Assembly: GCA_054601695.1 (NCBI GenBank)
Contig: BAAHQB010000005.1
Span: 434,001 to 498,000, forward strand
Direction: 5' to 3'
Length of the DNA stretch: 64,000 nucleotides
Source: Amorphochlora amoebiformis
Taxonomy: Eukaryota > Cercozoa > Chlorarachniophyceae
Shown: in pieces, positions 1 to 64,000 of the stretch
Layout of the letters: each line of letters begins with the position of its first letter
Position numbering within the stretch: position 1 is the stretch's first letter
Notes under the pieces: generated by a model
Told to the model about the DNA's origin: nothing
The model's database searches: none
The model's input: only the letters and a program-made list of their open reading frames with translations
Made by a program: the position numbers and the translations under genes

Positions 1-78
1 CATATCTATATATATATATGTAAATATAAAAATATGTATATATATATATTATGTAGGTTTATATTAATGCGTATCTAA

Positions 79-149
<71 letters not shown>

Positions 150-303
150 TTTGTGTATGTACATACATGTAATTTACAAGTAATGCATACATGCAAATAT
201 ATAATATATATATAGCATATTCACATACATATATATACACGCCTTCATATATCATTACTGAATACGCGCACATACATAACGTATACACATCACATACATA
301 CAG

Positions 304-1336
<1,033 letters not shown>

Positions 1337-1656
1337 GATAATACCTAAAATACTTTTGTAATTATCGGTCACTGGGCCGTACAATTATAATTTGAACTTG
1401 TCCCGTTAAAAGGGTACTATAATGTACAACAACATCCATCCGACAAAAATCTATCTATCATGCAGTCAAAAAGAATTGAAAATGACTAGTAACACAAGCT
1501 AGAACATGTGGACTAAAAGTACAATGACTAGAATGACTACTAGACTAGGATGAGTCATATGATAATTTAAATTAGAAGCACTCAATACGCCCTAGACGCC
1601 AAGTAGATACTTTAGATACTAGCCGGCAACACGAATGCAGGCAGCTGCTAGCTAAC
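1337..1656. other. Convergent intergenic gap
   Basis: About 320 bp between the stop of the plus-strand tail gene and the stop of the minus-strand DPH7-like gene. It is AT-rich but not microsatellite, so it probably holds both 3' UTRs. I see no further open frame or RNA gene in it. Confidence 0.5.
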
Positions 1657-11812
<10,156 letters not shown>

Positions 11813-12256
11813 CTTGAGCCAAGAACAGAAGTCGAAAGTGTGGAGGGATGGAGGGAAGGAAATGCGTCTCTCTCTCTCTACCGATCCATCTCTCCTGGGA
11901 GAGAGACGAAGAGATGGAGAGGCAACCCTGAGGGAGAGATGGAGAGATAGAGAGACACATAGAGAGCCACAGAGAGGAACACAGAGAGAGACTCTCACGT
12001 ATACAGGGAGGGACACAAATATATATACATATCTCTGTCTCTGCGCCCTTCTCCGAAACCTAAAAAATGAAAGGAAAATCGACCTCATGCCTCACAATTC
12101 CACTCTCATCCGCTTTCCGCCTGAAGCTTTTCCGTCCTGAAGATTTCATGCAGTTTGTTTCAGTCTTCCTGCTTGACTAGCGATTCTGATGTGCGCGGAA
12201 CAGATGAGAGGCGTACGAGTATATGAAGACCTTTCATGATTTCCAACTTGGACTTT

Positions 12257-12329
12257 GGGGCTGTAGCTCAAATGGCAGAGCGCGTGCTTAGCATGCACGA
12301 GGCACCGGGATCGATACCCGGCAGCTCCA
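12257..12329 (+). tRNA. tRNA-Ala (anticodon AGC)
   Basis: Full cloverleaf of 73 nt without intron: acceptor GGGGCTG pairs with CAGCTCC and includes the G3:U70 wobble that marks alanine tRNAs; D-stem GCTC/GAGC; anticodon stem CGTGC/GCACG around TTAGCAT, anticodon AGC at 12290-12292; T-stem CCGGG/CCCGG around ATCGATA; discriminator A73. CCA is not encoded. A T-rich run follows directly. Identical in sequence to the copy at 12650-12722. Confidence 0.98.
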
Positions 12330-12346
12330 TTTTTATCTTTTTTTCT
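12330..12346 (+). terminator. Pol III T-run terminator
   Basis: TTTTTATCTTTTTTT starts directly after the discriminator base of the plus-strand tRNA-Ala gene, as expected for RNA polymerase III termination. Confidence 0.85.
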
Positions 12347-12632
12347 TGGGTCAGCTATTTAGCTAACGTTTCAATCGCATATGTCAATCATGAAATTTAA
12401 AGGGATTTTGAGTTTTTTACACTAAGTTAATTTAAGTACCATTGTAGTATTAACTAGAGTAATAATGAGCCGAAGTTCACACAGGATCCGAAAGGTATTC
12501 GGCAGGGATTTTGGCCTGATCCCGCGATGTTTCGGTCTCATACCTACAAACTGGAACTCTTCATACGCCTTTTTGAACTTTTTGTCGAAGTTTTAATTTA
12601 TAATACGTGTATATGTTAGTTTTGGATTCGGT

Positions 12633-12649
12633 GGAAAAGAAAAAAAAAA
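12633..12649 (-). terminator. Pol III T-run terminator
   Basis: Read on the minus strand, a run of ten T, then C, then TTTT follows the 3' end of the second tRNA-Ala gene directly. It serves the same role as the T-run after the plus-strand copy. Confidence 0.85.
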
Positions 12650-12722
12650 TGGAGCTGCCGGGTATCGATCCCGGTGCCTCGTGCATGCTAAGCACGCGCT
12701 CTGCCATTTGAGCTACAGCCCC
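12650..12722 (-). tRNA. tRNA-Ala (anticodon AGC), second copy
   Basis: The exact reverse complement of the 73-nt gene at 12257-12329, with no difference over the whole length. The flanks are unrelated apart from the T-run. The two genes point towards each other with 320 nt between their 3' ends, so together they form a 73-bp perfect inverted repeat. No encoded CCA, no intron. Confidence 0.98.
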
Positions 12723-13308
12723 TCACGTTACGTTCCACCGAAATATTAAAATCACATGTACTCACAGCACTCATCAAGCAGAACATGGAGGTCAGTCAAC
12801 CCATTGGTCCCCCACTTTCAGGGGTGTGAGAGAAGACTACTCAGAAGAGAGCTTTATATTCCCGAATATTTTAAATTTCGTCAAGCTTAGTGGAAATTCT
12901 TGAAACTGAAAGGAGGGGGGGTGAGGGTGACGTGGAGGAAGCGACTTGGCGCGCCTTGCGGTGGAAGGATGGTTGTTGGGAAGAAGGGGAGGGCAGAGCG
13001 GGGTGTGTTCGTGTATGTGTGGACGTTCAAATCGGTATGTGCAGCATGTTGGATCCACAGAGGGTGAGCAGGAGGAAGGAGGGAGGGGAGCTTTGAGAGG
13101 CAGCGATAGACCAAGAGAGAATGAGAGGGAGATGGAGGAGAGAGGAGAGGGAGAGTGAAAGATGGAAAGAAAGAGAGAGAGAGGATGAGAGGTTTTTATG
13201 ATCATGGGGCATAAGTGAATGTGAATATGCGTTTAGATGTGTATGTATGGCAGTCAAGTACTGTGGAGACATGTGTATACACGCAAATATGCATGCATAT
13301 AAATATAA

Positions 13309-13350
<42 letters not shown>

Positions 13351-13379
13351 CTAATACATTTAAACAGATTACATATATA

Positions 13380-13425
<46 letters not shown>

Positions 13426-13440
13426 CACATGTGTGTGTGT
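12723..13440. other. 5' flank of SpoU gene, purine-rich
   Basis: About 12900-13200 is G/A-rich on the plus strand with many GAGG words. An ATGGAG followed by a donor-like gtcagt at 12786-12797 is in the right phase to join the SpoU exon at 14482. That is only a candidate start, with nothing else to support it. I see no other gene here. Confidence 0.3.
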
Positions 13441-14220
13441 GGTTAGGGTTAGGATTAGGGTAACGATAAGGGTTAAGGTTAGGATTAGGGTAACGGTTAG
13501 GGTAACGGTAAGGGTGAGGGTTAGGATAAGGGTAACGGTAAGGGTTAGGGTTAGGGTTAGGGTTAGGGTCACGGTAAAGTTAAGGGTTAGGGTTAGGATT
13601 AAGGTAAGGGTAAGGGTTAGGATTAAGGTAAGGGTAAGGGTTAGGGTTAGGGGGTTAGGGTAGCGATAAGGGTTAGGGTTAGGGGGTTAGGGTAACGATA
13701 AGGGTTAGGGTTAGGGTAACGATAAGTGTTAGGGTTAGGATTAGGGTAACAGTAAGGGTTAGGGGTAACGGTTAGGGTTAGATTAGGGTAACGGTAAGGA
13801 TGAGGGTTAGGATTAGGGTTAGGGTAACGGTTAGGGTTAGGGTTAGGGTTAGGGTAACAGTAAGGGTTAGGGTTAGGTTAGGATATCGGTACGGGTTAGG
13901 GTTAGGGTTAGAGTTAGGGCTAGGGTTAGAGTTAGGGTTAGGGTTAGGGTTACGGTTACGGTTAGGGTTAGGGTAGGGTTAGGGTTAGGGTTAGGGTTAG
14001 TGAAACAGTAAGGGTTAGGGTAACGGTAAAGGTTAGCGTTAGGGCTAGGATTAGGGTTAGGGTTATGGTTAGCGTTAGGGTAGCGTTCGGGTTTGGGTTA
14101 GGGTTGGGGTTAGGGTTGGGGTTAGGGTTGAGAATAGGGATAAGGTTAGGATTTGGGCTAGGGTAGGATTAGGGTTAGGGTTAGGGTGGGGTTAGGGTTT
14201 GGGTTAGGGTTAGGTTTAGC
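13441..14220 (+). repeat. Degenerate TTAGGG array
   Basis: A telomere-like array mixing TTAGGG with variants such as GGTAACGGTAAGGG and GGGTTTGGG. It lies upstream of, or in the first intron of, the SpoU gene. It is interstitial, because unique sequence and genes lie on both sides. Confidence 0.95.
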
Positions 14221-14286
14221 TTGGGATTGGTTGGGTAGAGTAAATATAATGGTTATGTAACTGGCATGTGAGGGGCATATATGTAA

Positions 14287-14338
<52 letters not shown>

Positions 14339-14387
14339 TATAAATGCATGTAGATTCAATATGTGTATGTATTAAATACTACATACA

Positions 14388-14439
<52 letters not shown>

Positions 14440-14444
14440 ATATT

Positions 14445-14478
<34 letters not shown>

Positions 14479-14481
14479 TAG

Positions 14482-23903
<9,422 letters not shown>

Positions 23904-24500
23904 TGTATAAGCCATCTAAATATCTACTGGTAGATGTGTATCTGGATCCATAATTTACGTAACGTTAACGTTATACGCGTAAGATATACAAACTTACGGT
24001 TCGAATGGCCATATCTAAACATGTAGAGTGCTTATCGTAGTAAAACACGGCGAAACATGAATGCTATATCATACTCTAGATACTAGTCATAGTATATCAA
24101 GAGTTTTTAGTATTTTTCCGATTCTTTCTGTTTTCTATTGGCCGGACATACAAATGATACCATCGTACTCTTGGTACTGGAAAGTTAATACTATTTTGCA
24201 CGCGAAATTTAAATTTGGCCGATTATCTAGATCTAAGAGATCTAGAGATAAATAACGAGATAAACTGGAAAATTTTCGGAGTTATGATCCGATATTCAAC
24301 TTTTTCACGTTTTCAAGCCTGGCAAATTTAGTAAAACCTTGACGCACGTACTAGACGTAAAATTGTTAGTAAGTCTAGAAGTATACTGGCCCGAACTTAA
24401 ATTGACTGCCGAGAAATTCATGTACAAACAACCAACCTAGGCCCGGTGAAAAACTAGCTAGACTGGTGTAATCTACAGAGCCGCAATTAAGCTTGTTAGC
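23904..24500. other. Convergent intergenic region
   Basis: About 0.6 kb of non-microsatellite AT-rich sequence between the SpoU stop and the stop of the minus-strand P-loop gene. A 64-codon plus-strand open frame at 24061-24255 has no recognisable motif and no splice or start support. It probably holds the two 3' UTRs. Confidence 0.5.
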
Positions 24501-34623
<10,123 letters not shown>

Positions 34624-34852
34624 TCTTGCTCAACAGGTGAGTTCCGCCGTCGATGAAGCCGACGACACGGTGGGAATAAACTGGACAATGGCGGGACGTC
34701 AAGGGTGGCTTTTTTTTTTCACACCCCGATGCAGAAAAAACAAACATATCTCAATATAGATATGTATTATATCCATTTTAAAATATCAACGATATAAGCA
34801 CAGGTTATGTCACTCTCCGTGACATTTTAAACAACCCGCGAACAATATAACC
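34624..34852. promoter_or_regulatory. Short divergent intergenic region
   Basis: About 230 bp between the candidate start of the minus-strand P-loop gene and the open frame of the plus-strand MFS gene. It is not microsatellite. The head-to-head layout suggests a shared or overlapping promoter; I see no clear TATA box or other named element. Both starts are themselves uncertain. Confidence 0.35.
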
Positions 34853-50895
<16,043 letters not shown>

Positions 50896-51669
50896 TTCGA
50901 CTAGCTGCAACCTGAAGATACTTATCAGAAAGTGCGGCTTCTAGTTCACCACGACTCATGTTACTGTTGTTGGTACTTCTGATAAGAGACTAATTTTATC
51001 TGAACGACATATACATGCAGCACTATTTGGAAGTATTACTAGATTAGAATTAATCTTGTTTAAAATCTAGTACATATCTAATATATATATATACTAGATA
51101 TACTGAAATGTACGATAGTCTAGGCGTATGTAAATATGTTAGCTAGTCTAGGTCATGGCGAAGACCTAGAAGACTTACAAGTAGTAGTACTAGCAGTAGT
51201 ATCCTAGGTATGAGATCACTGTATATCTATTTAAATTTGCACGGTAGAATCATTACTATGGCAGTTATGTCATGACATTGCTAACGTGCGTCTATTTTTG
51301 TAGTGCCAGTAGCTGGAGTAGCTACGATTAGTGGGACTGCTCGAATTTAAGTTTATCGATCATTTAGCCCTCCTGACTCGACGACAAGATGCACGTCTAT
51401 CCTATATATAGCTGTAAAATCTATTCTACCGCTAGCTTGGTTTTTTAGCCAAGCAAACCACGCTTCTTCCTCCTCCTAGAACGCCCTTTCCGGTGTCTGC
51501 AACGGATGGAATAATAAAGTATGAACCTTAATATGTAAATATACATATATATATATATATATAATATATGTAAATATATATATATATATATATATATACA
51601 TAAACGTGGATTGTGATTATAACAGGGTATGCATGCATACTTACTTTTATTATGTTAAATTATATATTT

Positions 51670-51723
<54 letters not shown>

Positions 51724-51767
51724 TAATTCTAAAAACGTGTATATGCGTAGGTATATCATGCGCACGC

Positions 51768-51823
<56 letters not shown>

Positions 51824-52165
51824 TATATATGTGCAAAACTACATATACAAGTATAGTTATATATATATATATATATATATATGTATAAACACATGCATAT
51901 ATGCATGTATACCTAATTCTAATTATTATAATAATAATAACAGTAAGGATGATAATGGTGATAATGATTGTATAATAACAATGAATACGAATAAACTCTA
52001 TTTATATATGTATATATATATATATATATATATTCATATACCTCTATACATATTTTCATATACCTCTACATATATATATATATATATACATATAATATAT
52101 ATATATATATATGAATTATATAAACACACACAGATATTCATATGTATCATACATATGTATATACC

Positions 52166-52199
<34 letters not shown>

Positions 52200-52569
52200 T
52201 ACATATCCATGTACATATCCCATACACTTATCCACCCACCCACGCCCAACATTTACATCTAGTATATAGTATATACCCCAACATATGTACACACATATTC
52301 ACATTGTCTTTTCCTCTGTAAACCTCACTAATCGACCTGATTCTGTTTCGTCTCCGTCTGGCCCCAGCAGACTGTACGCCATACGATACCTGCAAGCACG
52401 TTTGGAGAATCATGTATTCTTGTATTGATATATCCGCATCACACGTACTTGTTATTGTATCATATGGATATATCTGCCTCCTTGCTATGTCTCATATCAT
52501 TATATATCATACTGATAAAAGACTGGCATATTATTGTTTACATATCATTTTTGTTATATTGATATATTA
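50896..52569. other. Convergent intergenic region
   Basis: About 1.7 kb between the MFS stop and the stop of the minus-strand 356-residue gene. 50900-51530 is AT-rich but complex and includes a small inverted repeat, GCTTGG...CCAAGC, at about 51437-51456. 51540-52210 is mostly (TA)n. 52300-52420 has a short minus-strand open stretch with no supported joins. I see no secure gene here. Confidence 0.45.
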
Positions 52570-56766
<4,197 letters not shown>

Positions 56767-56926
56767 TTGGATGTGACCTAATGTTTGGTCACGCCTTATA
56801 CCCGGGGATTCCGGGGGTCTATGAAAATCCCCGTTTGGAGATTCGTGAGATAATATCCGAATATCTCACGGTCTGCAAGAGAGCCTCGCTGACAACATGT
56901 CTCCCCCTCCCTCCTTCCCAGGGATA
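56767..56926. promoter_or_regulatory. Short divergent intergenic region
   Basis: About 160 bp between the proposed ATG of the minus-strand gene (56766) and that of the plus-strand gene (56927). It is not microsatellite and contains inverted words such as CCCCGG...CCGGGG (about 56803-56818). A bidirectional promoter is inferred only from layout. Confidence 0.35.
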
Positions 56927-63862
<6,936 letters not shown>

Positions 63863-63872
63863 AAGAACGTAC

Positions 63873-63918
<46 letters not shown>

Positions 63919-63931
63919 ATGTATATGTACA

Positions 63932-64000
<69 letters not shown>

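Noticed and set aside
24061-24255. 64-codon plus-strand frame after the SpoU stop
   Set aside because: No recognisable motif and no link to flanking exons; sits in the convergent 3' region.
51430-51460. Stem-loop with GCTTGG/CCAAGC as a terminator
   Set aside because: A rho-independent terminator is not expected in a eukaryotic nuclear gene; probably a chance inverted repeat in the intergenic region.
52228-52413. Minus-strand short exons (for example LLGPDGDETES) downstream of the 356-residue gene
   Set aside because: The gene already ends at an in-frame TAA at 52570, and the candidate joins give stops or wrong phases.

Overview
The window is nuclear DNA of a eukaryote, most likely a unicellular alga or other protist; the species cannot be named from the sequence. 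Evidence: many GT-AG introns, two Pol III tRNA genes without encoded CCA, a DPH7 homologue (diphthamide pathway), and interstitial TTAGGG/CCCTAA arrays. A very large share of the DNA is (TA)n microsatellite. Nearly all long open frames are (YI)n shadows of these tracts. The real genes are chains of short exons (about 27-225 nt) whose splice signals often lie inside (TA)n. I rebuilt them by reading both strands for islands of complex sequence and requiring splice phase to agree from exon to exon.

Layout: (1) 304-1336, plus, 3' end of an unidentified gene. (2) 1657 to about 11812, minus, DPH7-like WD40 diphthine methylesterase, about 17 exons. (3) 12257-12329 plus and 12650-12722 minus, two identical tRNA-Ala(AGC) genes facing each other. 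(4) about 14482-23903, plus, SpoU/TrmH-type RNA 2'-O-methyltransferase. (5) 24501-34623, minus, P-loop NTPase of the BioD/CobB/phosphotransacetylase N-terminal type. (6) about 34853-50895, plus, MFS_1-like (MFSD6-type) transporter, 23 exons. (7) 52570-56766, minus, unidentified 356-residue protein. (8) 56927-63862, plus, unidentified charged helical protein with a hydrophobic N-terminus. The protein genes alternate strand strictly (+ - + - + - +), giving convergent tails and short divergent intergenic gaps (about 0.2 kb for 5/6 and 7/8). The genes do not form an obvious pathway: translation-factor modification, RNA modification, a metabolic-type NTPase and a transporter.

The most unusual feature is structural. 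Exon fragments have been copied together with their splice site and the adjoining (TA)n, from one extra copy up to arrays of eight or more; in one intron an exon end plus its donor site has become a minisatellite of about 0.9 kb. Telomere-like arrays sit inside introns, several directly at splice donors, and a conserved 44-bp box recurs three times inside such arrays.
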